The notes under the pieces: model-generated
The model's input: the letters and a program-made list of their open reading frames with translations, nothing else
Databases searched by the model: none
Told to the model about the DNA's origin: nothing
NCBI RefSeq assembly: GCF_000298235.1
Contig: NZ_BAHE01000008.1
Span: 78,713 to 142,712, forward strand
Direction: 5' to 3'
DNA length: 64,000 nt
Source: Gordonia namibiensis NBRC 108229
GTDB taxonomy: Bacteria > Actinomycetota > Actinomycetes > Mycobacteriales > Mycobacteriaceae
Position numbers and translations under genes: made by a program
Shown here: in pieces, positions 25,548 through 34,234 of the stretch
Numbering within the stretch: the stretch's first letter is position 1
Layout: each line of letters opens with the position of its first letter

Positions 25548-25570
25548 AGGTCACGTCAGGGTCGTGACCT
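25548..25570. promoter_or_regulatory. Palindrome upstream of rpf
   Basis: Perfect 8-bp arms (AGGTCACG and CGTGACCT) with a 7-bp spacer, about 80 bp upstream of the rpf start and within the rpf/P450 gap. It could be an operator or a 5'-leader hairpin. No recognisable c-di-AMP riboswitch, which precedes some rpf genes, is seen. Confidence 0.45.
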
Positions 25571-25736
25571 GCAGAATTTTGGTAACGCATGGATAACGCC
25601 GTTAGCTTTGGGGCAAAACCCCAGCGCATCGCGGCATTCCGCGGGCGGATGCGAAAGCTGGTGTTCGGACGTGTTCGATGACGAAGGTCACACCTTCGCG
25701 GTGGTGTGGAACACTTGCTCGCGGGCTCTCAGGGGG

Positions 25737-27047
25737 CTAATGGCGGCGTCGAACGGCGATACGTCCGCCGCGTGCGGGCGCGTACGCGACGCCCCGGGAG
25801 AACCAGCGCTCGGCGCGGTCGTCGGTCGGCAGCAACTCGAACTCGCTGAGAATCGTCCGGAGCACCACGTCCATCTCCATGGTCGCGAAGGCTGCGCCGA
25901 TGCAGCGTCGGGTTCCGCCGCCGAACGGCAGCCACGCGGGTGACGGCGCGGTGCCGAGGAACCGGGTCGGATCGAACCGTTCCGGATCGGCGAACTCGCG
26001 GCTGTCGTCGTGGAGCAGGGCGATGGAGACCATCACGTTGTATCCGCGCGGGATGCGCCAGGGGCCGAGGTCGAGGTGGTCGGCGACCACGTGCCGGGCG
26101 GCGAAGTCGATGACCGGGCGGCTGCGCTGGGTCTCGAGGATGGTCGCGTGCCGGTACTCGGTGCCGCCCTCGTCGACCTCGGCGACAAGTCGTCCCAGGA
26201 CTTCGGGGTGGCGACGCAGACGCTCGAACGCCCAGGCGAGCGTCGTCCCGGTCGTCTCGTGTCCGGCGGCGAGCATGGTCATCAGCTCGTCGCCGATCTC
26301 GTCGTCGCCCATCGGGGTGCCGTCTTCGTAGCGGCTGCGCAGCATCAGGGCGAGGATGTCGTCGCGTTCCTCGAGTCGGGGGTCGTTGCGTGATCTGGTG
26401 ATCAGATCGCCGAGGAGGGCCTTGCCCTCCACGCGCATGCGCTCGTATCGACGGTTGGGGTCGACCGCACTCAGCGCGCGGGGGAGGTTGGGGACGGTTG
26501 CCGCGCGAGAACCGACGGTGACCATCGGCGGGATGATGCGGCGCAGGTTCTCCAGATCGTCGCCGACGGCGCCGAACACCGCGCGGAGGATCACGTTGAG
26601 GGTGATCCGCATCATCGGCTCCATCGAGGCGAACTCGGTTTCGACGGGCCACGTAGAGGTCTCGGCCCGGACCTCTTCCTCGACGATCTGCTCATAGGTC
26701 TTCATCCGCTTGCCGTGCAGCGGCGGGGTCAGCAGCTTGCGGCGCGCCCGGTGCTCCCGGCCCTCGAGGGAGAAGATCGACCCGGTACCGAGGATGCGAC
26801 CCAGATTGGGCTGGACGTTGATGACCTTGTCCCCGGCGGTGAACAGCTCGCGTGCGAGCGACGCGTCGGAGATCACCACCGCCCGTCCGAAGACGGGGAG
26901 GTGCACGGTGAAGGCCGTTCCGTGCCGGTCGTGGAGGTGGCCGAAGAACAGTCGTCTCGACGCTATCGCCGCCAGTCCCTGCACCGCCGAGGGGAGCCGC
27001 GTGGCGGGCGGCAGGTGCGAGTCACTGCGCAGGACGGATGTACTCAT
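25737..27047 (-). CDS. Cytochrome P450
   Basis: 436 aa from the ATG at 27047. Full set of P450 landmarks: I-helix AGHETTGTTLAW, K-helix ExxR as ETQR, and the haem loop FGGGTRRCIGAAFA with the Cys thiolate ligand. The EHRARRKLLTPPLHG C-helix is also typical. The style (CYP110/CYP135-138-like bacterial class) suggests oxidation of a lipid or xenobiotic, but the substrate is unknown and no ferredoxin or reductase lies adjacent. A frame extension to 27125 would cover the operator region and is not supported. Divergent from a TetR gene with twin operators between. Confidence 0.92.
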   Translation of the reverse strand: MSTSVLRSDSHLPPATRLPSAVQGLAAIASRRLFFGHLHDRHGTAFTVHLPVFGRAVVISDASLARELFTAGDKVINVQPNLGRILGTGSIFSLEGREHRARRKLLTPPLHGKRMKTYEQIVEEEVRAETSTWPVETEFASMEPMMRITLNVILRAVFGAVGDDLENLRRIIPPMVTVGSRAATVPNLPRALSAVDPNRRYERMRVEGKALLGDLITRSRNDPRLEERDDILALMLRSRYEDGTPMGDDEIGDELMTMLAAGHETTGTTLAWAFERLRRHPEVLGRLVAEVDEGGTEYRHATILETQRSRPVIDFAARHVVADHLDLGPWRIPRGYNVMVSIALLHDDSREFADPERFDPTRFLGTAPSPAWLPFGGGTRRCIGAAFATMEMDVVLRTILSEFELLPTDDRAERWFSRGVAYAPARGGRIAVRRRH

Positions 27048-27067
27048 CGGCTCGAGGCCTCCCGGGT

Positions 27068-27108
27068 CTGGTACGTCGGCGTACCAGTGACGGTACGCGC
27101 GGGTACCG
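27068..27108. promoter_or_regulatory. Twin operators GGTAC-N6-GTACC
   Basis: GGTAC-N6-GTACC occurs at 27070-27085 and again at 27092-27107, 22 bp apart, about two helical turns. The first copy extends to 8-bp perfect arms (27068-27087). They sit between the P450 start (27047) and TetR start (27137), so a dimer-of-dimers TetR binding site is likely. Confidence 0.75.
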
Positions 27109-27136
27109 GAGAGGGCAAGAGGCATATGCTCGCAAC

Positions 27137-27736
27137 GTGAACTCGGACCTGTGGCCGGAAGGTGCCTCGTCGACGCGCGAGCGTCTGCTGGCGGCGATGC
27201 TCGACTGCGTCGCCGCCTCGGGGTACCGCGAGACCACCGTGGCCGACGTCGTCCGCGTGGCGCAGACCTCGCGTCGCTCCTTCTATCAGGAGTTCACCGA
27301 CAAGCAGGACTGCTTCTTTGCGCTGGTGCGGCGGACCACCCGGCTGACCATCGATGAGATCGCACGCAGCGTCGACCCGCAGGCCGAACCGGAAGAACAG
27401 GTGCGCCAAGCTGTTTCGTCATACGTGGCGGCCAGCGATCGCTATCCGGGGTTGGTCCTGAGCTGGATTCGTGAACTGCCGGCGCTCGGGCGGCCCGCCG
27501 ACGTCGTGAAGAACGAGGCGGTCGAGGAGTGGGTCGACCTGTTCGTCCGACTGAGCTCCGCCCCGGCCATGGTCGCCCGCGGGATACCGCCGATCAGCCG
27601 GGAGCGGGCGGTGTTCCTCTGGGGTGGGGTCCGCGAGCTGACCGCCGACGCCGTGGAGTCGGGCGCGCCGCTGTCGGAGATCATCGAACCCGCGACAGCG
27701 GCGTGCCTCGCCCTGGTCCTGGCCGGTGGGCACTAG
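27137..27736 (+). CDS. TetR-family transcriptional regulator
   Basis: 199 aa from the GTG at 27137; an upstream ATG at 27038 would run through the twin operators and overlap the P450 start. HTH at about residues 10-55: TRERLLAAMLDCVAASGY, then VADVVRVAQTSRRSFYQEFTDKQDCFF. Likely represses the divergent P450 and itself through the two GGTAC-N6-GTACC sites. Confidence 0.87.
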   Translation: MNSDLWPEGASSTRERLLAAMLDCVAASGYRETTVADVVRVAQTSRRSFYQEFTDKQDCFFALVRRTTRLTIDEIARSVDPQAEPEEQVRQAVSSYVAASDRYPGLVLSWIRELPALGRPADVVKNEAVEEWVDLFVRLSSAPAMVARGIPPISRERAVFLWGGVRELTADAVESGAPLSEIIEPATAACLALVLAGGH

Positions 27737-27742
27737 CGCCGA

Positions 27743-28840
27743 TCAGCGCCAGGCGCCGCGCAGATACTGCGGCGGGTAGGGCGCCTCGTCGCGCGAGAGG
27801 CCCAGCTCGTGTGCGGCTCGTTGCGGCCACGACGGCTCGCGGAGTGCGACGCGACCGAAGAGAACGGCGCTGATGTCGTCGTCACTGGCGATCTTCTCCG
27901 CCTGGTCGGGTTCGACGATGAGTCCGACCGCCGCGGTCGGGACGCCGGAGTCCCGGTGGATGGACCGGGCCAGGTCGACCTGGTAGCCGGGGCCGACGGG
28001 GATGTCGGCGAGCACGTTGCCGCCGGAGGAGACGTCGATCAGATCCACACCACGGGCGGCGAGGATCTCGGCGAGCCGGGCGGACTCGGCGACGTCCCAG
28101 CCGCCGTCGCGCCACTCGGTGCCGGAGAGCCGGACGAAGAGCGGCTTCGACTCCGGCCACACCGCACGGACGGCTTCGACGACCTCGAGCACGATCCGGG
28201 TGCGGCCGGCGAAGTCGCCGCCGTAGGCATCGGTGCGCGTGTTGGAGAACGGCGACAGGAACTGATGCAGCAGATACCCGTGCGCTGCGTGGATCTCGAC
28301 CACGTCGAACCCTGCCTCGTCGGCCCGCCGGGCCGCCTGCGCGAAGGCGTCGACGACCTCGGCGATCTGTCCGACCGTCAGTGCGACCGGCTCGGCGTAG
28401 CCCTCGAAGGGCACGTCCGACGGTCCGACGGTGGTCCATCCGCCGTCCTCGGCGGGCACCGATCCGGAACGCTCGGCGAAGGGGGAGTACGTCGAGGCCT
28501 TGCGTCCGGCGTGCGCGATCTGGGTACCGATGGTCGCGCCCTGGGAGTGCACGAAGTCGACGATCCGCTTCCAGGCCTGCGCCTGCTCGTCGTTCCACAG
28601 CCCGGCGTCCTGGGGGCTGATCCGGCCCTCGGGGAGGACCGCGGCCGCCTCGGTGAGGATCAGGCCGAAACCGCCGGTGGCGCGGGCACCGAGATGGGCG
28701 AGATGCCAATCGGTCGGGATTCCGTCGCCGGCGAAGCAGCTGTACTGGCACATCGGCGCGAGCCAGATCCGGTTGGGAATCCGGACATCGCGGAGCGTGA
28801 TCGGTTCGAAGAGCGCTGTACTGGTCACGAATAGGGTCAA
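27743..28840 (-). CDS. Old Yellow Enzyme, YqjM-type NADH:flavin oxidoreductase
   Basis: 365 aa (361 from the alternative GTG at 28828). FMN-binding TIM barrel with the class III OYE motifs: LAPMCQYSC near residue 30 (the Cys next to FMN), the active-site pair HAAHGYLLHQFLSPF (H-x-x-H), and the phosphate-binding FGRVALREP near the C-terminus. It reduces activated C=C bonds of enones and related compounds. It converges on the TetR gene with 6 bp between ends. Confidence 0.92.
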   Translation of the reverse strand: MTLFVTSTALFEPITLRDVRIPNRIWLAPMCQYSCFAGDGIPTDWHLAHLGARATGGFGLILTEAAAVLPEGRISPQDAGLWNDEQAQAWKRIVDFVHSQGATIGTQIAHAGRKASTYSPFAERSGSVPAEDGGWTTVGPSDVPFEGYAEPVALTVGQIAEVVDAFAQAARRADEAGFDVVEIHAAHGYLLHQFLSPFSNTRTDAYGGDFAGRTRIVLEVVEAVRAVWPESKPLFVRLSGTEWRDGGWDVAESARLAEILAARGVDLIDVSSGGNVLADIPVGPGYQVDLARSIHRDSGVPTAAVGLIVEPDQAEKIASDDDISAVLFGRVALREPSWPQRAAHELGLSRDEAPYPPQYLRGAWR

Positions 28841-28884
28841 CGGCCTCGGCCTGAGGCTATTCCCCGGGCGGTAGGTTGAGATCC

Positions 28885-29403
28885 ATGACGCAGCCCTCGC
28901 GAGATGCGCGCCGCATGTTCTTTCCGCTGTCGGTGATCGTGTTCGCCGCGGTCTGGATCGGGGTCGCGGTGGTCGGCTCCGACGAGATGGCGGGCCACAT
29001 CGGCCTGGACGGCGAGGTCACCCGCTGGGACTCGAAGTGGGTGTTCCTGGGTTGGCTGGGAGTCGTCGGGTTGGTGCTCGTGGTCATCTTCGGTGGCGCC
29101 GAACGAGTTCTGTCCCGCCTCCCTGCAAGCGCGGTCAACTTCCCGAGCCGTCGTCGCAAGGCGTACTGGATGGAACCGTCGAACCGCGAGGAGTTCAACC
29201 GCCGGATGGGCGATGACCTGTCCCTGCTGGGCGGTGCGACGTTGTTGATGATGGCCTGGCTGCTCGCGGCATCGGCCATCATCGGGAGCAGTGACAGCGC
29301 ATCGTGGACCCTGGCCATCCCGGTTGCGATCTACCTGGTGGCCGTGGTCGGTTACACCGTGTACATCAGCGTCGGGTCGCGGTACGCGATCCCCGGCGAG
29401 TGA
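28885..29403 (+). CDS. Membrane protein, DUF1648-like
   Basis: 172 aa from the ATG at 28885. Four predicted TM helices (about 15-33, 50-70, 113-133, 142-163). Between helices 1 and 2 the stretch GHIGLDGEVTRWDSKW resembles DUF1648/SdpI-type immunity-like proteins. Function unknown. It is divergent from the OYE gene and 22 bp upstream of the enoyl-CoA hydratase gene on the same strand. Confidence 0.65.
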   Translation: MTQPSRDARRMFFPLSVIVFAAVWIGVAVVGSDEMAGHIGLDGEVTRWDSKWVFLGWLGVVGLVLVVIFGGAERVLSRLPASAVNFPSRRRKAYWMEPSNREEFNRRMGDDLSLLGGATLLMMAWLLAASAIIGSSDSASWTLAIPVAIYLVAVVGYTVYISVGSRYAIPGE

Positions 29404-29425
29404 CACCGAAGTAAGGAGCCCGACC

Positions 29426-30205
29426 ATGAGCGAGACGACAGACGCGGTGTCGGTGGAAGTCGACGCGCCGCTCGGGGTGATCACCCTGCGCGCCGCGCGG
29501 CGTCGAAATCCGTTGTCCAGCACTACGATGAAGGCCGTCACCGCTGGACTCCGACGCTTCCACGAGGATTCCGACGTGCGCGTCATCGTGATCCGTGCGG
29601 AAGGTCCGGCGTTCTCGGCCGGTCACGACCTCGGCGAACTCGTCGACCGCACACTCGACGACGAACGCGCCGTCTTCGACACCTGCTCCGAGCTGATGCG
29701 AACCGTCCACGAGGTGCGCCAGCCGGTGATCGCGGAGGTCGCCGGCATGGCCTTCGCCGCCGGATGTCAGCTCGTTGCGACGTGCGATCTCGCGGTCGCG
29801 GGACGCAGCGCGAGATTCTCGACCCCCGGCGTCCGGATCGGCTTGTTCTGTTCGACGCCGATGGTCGCCCTGACACGGGCCGTCGGCCGCAAACGCGCCA
29901 TGCACATGCTGCTGACCGGGGAGGCGATCGACGCCGAGACGGCGGCCGACTGGGGACTGCTCAGCGGCGTCGTCGACGATGACGACCTCGCCACGACGGT
30001 CCGGGAACTGGCGCTGCACATCGCCGGGTCGAGTGCCCGGACGGTGTCGATCGGCAAGCAGGCCTTCTACAAGCAGATCGAACTCGACGAGGCGTCGGCG
30101 TATGTCGAGATGTCGGAGACCATGGCGACCAACGCGATGACCTGCGATGCGCAGGAGGGGATCTCGGCGTTCCTGGAGAAGCGCGAACCGGTCTGGACCG
30201 AATAG
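29426..30205 (+). CDS. Enoyl-CoA hydratase/isomerase family protein
   Basis: 259 aa, start ATG 29426 with AAGGAG 10-15 bp upstream. Crotonase fold: oxyanion-hole motifs AFSAGHDLGEL and GMAFAAGCQLVATCDLAVAG, substrate stretch FSTPGVRIGLFCSTPMVAL. The place where catalytic Glu164 sits in classic hydratases (PEVxLG) reads TPGVRIG, so hydration by the usual two-Glu mechanism is doubtful; it resembles the human ECHDC3 group. Role in beta-oxidation or another CoA-ester conversion is open. Confidence 0.85.
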   Translation: MSETTDAVSVEVDAPLGVITLRAARRRNPLSSTTMKAVTAGLRRFHEDSDVRVIVIRAEGPAFSAGHDLGELVDRTLDDERAVFDTCSELMRTVHEVRQPVIAEVAGMAFAAGCQLVATCDLAVAGRSARFSTPGVRIGLFCSTPMVALTRAVGRKRAMHMLLTGEAIDAETAADWGLLSGVVDDDDLATTVRELALHIAGSSARTVSIGKQAFYKQIELDEASAYVEMSETMATNAMTCDAQEGISAFLEKREPVWTE

Positions 30206-30210
30206 CCGCG

Positions 30211-30278
30211 AAACCCACCACAATTGGCCAGGTCCACCACCCCGCAGGGTGGTGGACCTGGCAATCTGTGGTGGGTTT
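30211..30278. terminator. Large two-tier hairpin between convergent genes
   Basis: Inner 16-bp perfect arms (30227-30242 and 30247-30262, 4-nt loop) and outer 12-bp perfect arms (30211-30222 and 30267-30278). It fills the 82-bp gap between the + strand hydratase and - strand acyl-CoA dehydrogenase genes, so it can stop transcription from both sides. Confidence 0.85.
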
Positions 30279-30287
30279 GCGGACGGG

Positions 30288-31451
30288 TCAGACGTCGACT
30301 CGGGCTGATGTCTCCGCGGTCGCCTTGGCGAACCGGGCGAGATGGGCGTCGGCGGTGCCGAATTCGTACTCGATCGCGGTGAGGCGCTTGAAGTAATGGC
30401 CGATGGCCAGTTCCTCGGTCATGCCCATGCCGCCGTGCAGCTGCACCGAGTTCTGCCCGATGAACCGTGCGGCCCGGCTGATCGTCGCCTTGGCGGCCGA
30501 GACGGCCGCGGCCCGCTCGGCGGGTTCGGCGTCGAGCGACAGGATGGCGTAGTACTGGGCGGCCACCGACTGTTCGAGCTGCAGGTGCATGTCGACCATG
30601 CGGTGCTGCAGCACCTGGAAGCTGCCGATCGGGACGCCGAACTGCTCCCGCTGCTTGGCGTATTCGACGGTGTCGGTGAAGACCTTGCGCATCAGTCCGA
30701 CCGCCTCGGAGACGACGGCCGCGGTGGCGGTGTCCCAGGCCTTCTCGAGCAGGTCGATCGCACCGTCGCCGGCGATGAGTGCATCGCCGGGCAGCCGGAC
30801 GTCGTCGAAGGTGATGTCGGCGGCCTGACGGTCGTCGATGGTGCGGAGCTTGTGGAGCTCGAGACCCTCGGGTGCGCCGTCGGTGAGGTCGATCAGGAAC
30901 AGCGACACGCCTGCGGGATCGTGCGGCTCGCCCGAGGTGCGGGCGCTGACGATGAGGTAGTCGGCCAGCGGTGCTGTGGTGACAACGGCCTTGCTGCCGT
31001 TGAGCTTCCACCCTTCACCGTCGCGGTCGGCGCTGGTCTCGATCCGCGACAGCACGCCGCCCGAGCCGTCCTCGAGTGCGGCGAGGGCGCTGAGGGCCTC
31101 GCCCGCGGCGATGCGCTGTGCTGCCTCGAGGGCGGTGGCGTTTCCGGTGGAGTGCAGCAGTCCGGCACCGAGAACCACCGAGTCGACGAACGGTTCGACG
31201 ACGAGGGCGTGTCCGAGTGCCTCGGTGACGACCATCAATTCCTCGGCGCCGCCGCCGAATCCGCCGATCTCCTCGGGTAGGCAGGCGCCGACGACGCCGA
31301 GATCTTCGACGAAGGCCTTCCAGATGTTGGGCTGCCAACCCTCGCCGACTTTCGCGGCGTCGCGACTGACCTGCAAGTCGTAGCGTGCGTCGAGGAACTT
31401 GTTGAGTCCGTCCGACAGCAGCTGCTGTTCGGGGGTGAGTGTGAAGTCCAT
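30288..31451 (-). CDS. Acyl-CoA dehydrogenase (FadE-type), subunit-like partner 2
   Basis: 387 aa. Three-domain ACAD: N-terminal helices (MDFTLTPEQQLLSDGLNKFL), beta domain (DGEGWKLNGSKAVVTTAPLADYLIV), C-terminal FAD-binding helices (KQREQFGVPIGSFQVLQHRMVDM and QLHGGMGMTEE). The beta-domain flavin stretch is degenerate compared with the partner gene upstream. In mycobacteria such adjacent pairs form alpha2beta2 enzymes that oxidise sterol side-chain or other bulky acyl-CoAs; that quaternary structure is inferred here from the 20-bp spacing and the complementary motifs. Confidence 0.87.
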   Translation of the reverse strand: MDFTLTPEQQLLSDGLNKFLDARYDLQVSRDAAKVGEGWQPNIWKAFVEDLGVVGACLPEEIGGFGGGAEELMVVTEALGHALVVEPFVDSVVLGAGLLHSTGNATALEAAQRIAAGEALSALAALEDGSGGVLSRIETSADRDGEGWKLNGSKAVVTTAPLADYLIVSARTSGEPHDPAGVSLFLIDLTDGAPEGLELHKLRTIDDRQAADITFDDVRLPGDALIAGDGAIDLLEKAWDTATAAVVSEAVGLMRKVFTDTVEYAKQREQFGVPIGSFQVLQHRMVDMHLQLEQSVAAQYYAILSLDAEPAERAAAVSAAKATISRAARFIGQNSVQLHGGMGMTEELAIGHYFKRLTAIEYEFGTADAHLARFAKATAETSARVDV

Positions 31452-31471
31452 CAGTTTTCTCCTGTGACCCG

Positions 31472-32704
31472 TCAGAGACCCAGAGCCGCTTTGGCGAGGA
31501 TGTTCCGTTGAATTTCGTTGCTGCCCGCGTAGATCGAACCGGCGCGGTCGTTGAAGTAGTGCAGCGGTGCGACGGCCTGCCACGGCTCACCGCTGACGTA
31601 ACCGTCGGTGGGCGGCGTGTACTGGAAGATCGGGCCGCCGGGACGGGTCGCGTGCGGTTGGAAGACGCGGCCGTGCGGGCCCGCGGCCTCGAGGGACAGT
31701 GTTGTGATCTCCTGGCTCAGTTCGGTTCCCAGGATCTTCAGCATCGAGGCGATAGAACCCGGGTCCTTCCCGGAGCTCATGGCGGCGAGCGCGCGGTACT
31801 CGAGGACCTCGAGGATCTTCGCTCGTACCTGGATGTCGGTGAGCTTGGCGGCGAAGGCCGGATCCTCCGACAGCGGACCGCCGTTGGGTGCGGTCACCGT
31901 GGCGGCGTCCCGGCCGAGCTGCTCGGCCATGACCTGCAGCGCCGGGGCGGCCGCACCGCCGCCTCGCTCGAACACGAGGAGGTACTTGGCGACGGTCCAA
32001 CCGTCGTCGATCTTGCCGAGCACGTTCTTCTTGGGGACGCGCACGCCGTCGAAGAACACCTGCGCCTGGACCTGCTCGCCGGAGGCGAAGACGAGGTTCT
32101 GGACCTCGATCCCCGGGGAGTTCATGTCGATGAGCAGGAAGGTGATGCCCTGCTGCTTGCGCTCCTGGCGCGAGGTGCGCACCAGGCAGAAGATCCAGTT
32201 GGCCTCGGAGGCGTGGGTCGTCCAGATCTTGGAACCGGTGACCACCAGATCATCGCCGTCGTCGACCGCAGCCATGGACAGCGAGGCGAGGTCGGAACCG
32301 GCCTCGGGTTCGGAGTAGCCCTGGCAGAAGAAGACGCTGCCGTCGAGGATTCCGGGGAGGAAGAAGTTCTTCTGTTCCTCGGTGCCGAACGCCATGATCG
32401 CGTGCGAGACCATCCGGATGCCCATCGGCGACAGAGCCGGTGCGCCGGCCAGAATCGACTCGCGGCTGAAGATGTAGTGCTGGGACTGCGACCAGTCGCA
32501 ACCGCCGTACTTCACCGGCCACGCCGGCGCGGCCCAGCCGCGCTCGTGCAGGATGGCCTGCCATTTCATCGAGGCCTCGTGGTCGGAGTAGACGGAGGTG
32601 CGCAGCGTGCCCGCCGCGCGCAGGTCGTCGGTCAGCTTCTCGTCGAGGAACGCCCGTACCTCGTCGCGGAACGCGGCGTCGGCCGGAGACCAGTTCATGT
32701 CCAT
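31472..32704 (-). CDS. Acyl-CoA dehydrogenase (FadE-type), subunit-like partner 1
   Basis: 410 aa. Motifs: FFCQGYSEPEAGSDLASL with KIWTTHASEANWIFCLVRT (flavin-binding beta domain) and the C-terminal YAGSNEIQRNILAK typical of full ACADs. First gene of a two-gene FadE operon on the - strand. Expected reaction: alpha,beta-desaturation of an acyl-CoA with FAD; substrate unknown. The start codons at 32704 and 32698 (MDM) are both possible. Confidence 0.9.
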   Translation of the reverse strand: MDMNWSPADAAFRDEVRAFLDEKLTDDLRAAGTLRTSVYSDHEASMKWQAILHERGWAAPAWPVKYGGCDWSQSQHYIFSRESILAGAPALSPMGIRMVSHAIMAFGTEEQKNFFLPGILDGSVFFCQGYSEPEAGSDLASLSMAAVDDGDDLVVTGSKIWTTHASEANWIFCLVRTSRQERKQQGITFLLIDMNSPGIEVQNLVFASGEQVQAQVFFDGVRVPKKNVLGKIDDGWTVAKYLLVFERGGGAAAPALQVMAEQLGRDAATVTAPNGGPLSEDPAFAAKLTDIQVRAKILEVLEYRALAAMSSGKDPGSIASMLKILGTELSQEITTLSLEAAGPHGRVFQPHATRPGGPIFQYTPPTDGYVSGEPWQAVAPLHYFNDRAGSIYAGSNEIQRNILAKAALGL

Positions 32705-32794
32705 GAGCGGTGCGCAACCTATCTGTAAACGGCTGTGGTCAGATCGGGGTCGAATGGCAATCTACCGAATGTTCGCTCCGGAGCGTAGCCCGGC

Positions 32795-34090
32795 TCACGA
32801 TTCGGGCCGCTGTGTGACGCGCGATGCGTCGTCTGCAGGTGGTTCCGGCGTCCTCGCGGCGGGTGGGTTCTCGGGTTCCGGCTCGGCGCCCGACGAGGAC
32901 AGCAGGACGTCGGCCCAGCGGGTGGCAGGGTCGATATCGATGAGGAGCGCCTTGGCGAGCAACGTCAGCGGTACCGCGAGGATCGCGCCCAACGGCCCGA
33001 TGGCCCAAGCCCAGAAGATCAGCGACAGGAACGTCAGTGTGGTCGACAGGCCGACCGCGTCGCCCACGAACTTCGGTTGGATCACCGACTGGATGACCAC
33101 GTTGATGACGCTGTAGACCGCGATGACGATGAGCATCTTCGTGACACCGCCGTCGAGCAGCGCGAGGAGTGCGGGCGGGACGAGGCCGATGACGAACCCG
33201 ATGTTCGGGATGTAGTTGGTGATGAACGACAGCAGACCCCACAGGATCGGCAGCGGGACCGTCAGCAAGGCCAGGGCGATGCTGTCGAAGACGGCGACGA
33301 TGAGGCCGAACACCGTCGACACCCACAGGTAGCTGCGTGTGCCCTGCGCGAAGGAGCCGAAGGCCGAGGCGATGTCGGGCCGCATACCTCGAAGGTGGTT
33401 CATCCGGTCGTCGAATCCGACCGAGTCGGCGGCCATGAACAGCAACAGGGCGAGTACGAGAACGAGGGCCGACGCGACGCTGAGGGTGCTCGACAGCAAC
33501 TCGGTGACGACGTTGACGACCTTGCTGGTGTCGACATGGGAGATCATGTCGTGGACCTTGTCCTGACTGACGCCGTGGCTGGTCAGGAAGTCCTGGAAGT
33601 TCGTGATGATGTCGTCGAACTTGTCGTCGTACTCCGGAAGGATCGAAGCGAGTCGTGCGACGGAGAACACCAGCGATGCGAAGAGCCCGATCAGGATGCC
33701 GTAGACGAGTAGGACGGTTGTCAGGAACGCCGCCCAGCCGGGAAAGCCCTTGGTGCGCAACCATCTCGGCACCGGCTGCACCGCGACGGTCAGCATCAAC
33801 GCGAGGAACGTCGGCGCGGCGAACGACGCCACCGCCTTGATGCCGGCGACCGCGACCACAAGCCCGGCGATCGTGAGCAGCACGATGGTGCCGCGCGGGA
33901 GCGTCCAGGCCGGTGGGTCAGGGCGGTAGGTGGGGGTGACGGTGTCCCGCCCACGCCTGTCCCGAGAACCACGGTCCCGGGTGTGGGCGGATGCCTTTCG
34001 AACGGGGCCGGCATCGCCGCGGCCGGGATCGCTGTCGGCCGGCTTGTCGCGGTCGGGCTCGTCGTGCGCGGGCTGGTCGTGATCGGGCAT
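32795..34090 (-). CDS. AI-2E family transporter (PerM-like)
   Basis: 431 aa from the ATG at 34090. Charged, Asp/Arg-rich cytoplasmic N-terminus (1-60), then about eight TM helices with the family stretch LPILWGLLSFITNYIPNIGFVIG and IQSVIQPKFVGDAVGLSTTLTFLSLIFW. Members export AI-2, act as Na+/H+ antiporters or have unknown roles; the name does not fix the function. The Pro/Glu-rich C-terminus is low-complexity. Confidence 0.87.
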   Translation of the reverse strand: MPDHDQPAHDEPDRDKPADSDPGRGDAGPVRKASAHTRDRGSRDRRGRDTVTPTYRPDPPAWTLPRGTIVLLTIAGLVVAVAGIKAVASFAAPTFLALMLTVAVQPVPRWLRTKGFPGWAAFLTTVLLVYGILIGLFASLVFSVARLASILPEYDDKFDDIITNFQDFLTSHGVSQDKVHDMISHVDTSKVVNVVTELLSSTLSVASALVLVLALLLFMAADSVGFDDRMNHLRGMRPDIASAFGSFAQGTRSYLWVSTVFGLIVAVFDSIALALLTVPLPILWGLLSFITNYIPNIGFVIGLVPPALLALLDGGVTKMLIVIAVYSVINVVIQSVIQPKFVGDAVGLSTTLTFLSLIFWAWAIGPLGAILAVPLTLLAKALLIDIDPATRWADVLLSSSGAEPEPENPPAARTPEPPADDASRVTQRPES

Positions 34091-34109
34091 CGGACAGCGC
34101 CTTTCTACC

Positions 34110-34180
34110 GGGACCCCCTGGGTGCGGCGGCTCGCTCCGGCGTGAGCCGGAGTCAAGTCTTCAGCACTTCAGGGGGTTCC
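34110..34180. terminator. Nested hairpins between thiolase-fusion gene and transporter gene
   Basis: Inner stem CTCCGGC-GTGA-GCCGGAG (34135-34152) and outer arms GGGACCCCCTG (34110-34120) with CAGGGGGTTCC (34170-34180, one G:T). It lies in the 144-bp gap between two - strand genes and likely terminates the upstream thiolase-fusion transcript. Confidence 0.6.
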
Positions 34181-34234
34181 GCGGCGCTTTCGTGCGGTTG
34201 CGGTGCCGCCCGCGGCCTCACTCGCGTTCCGGGG

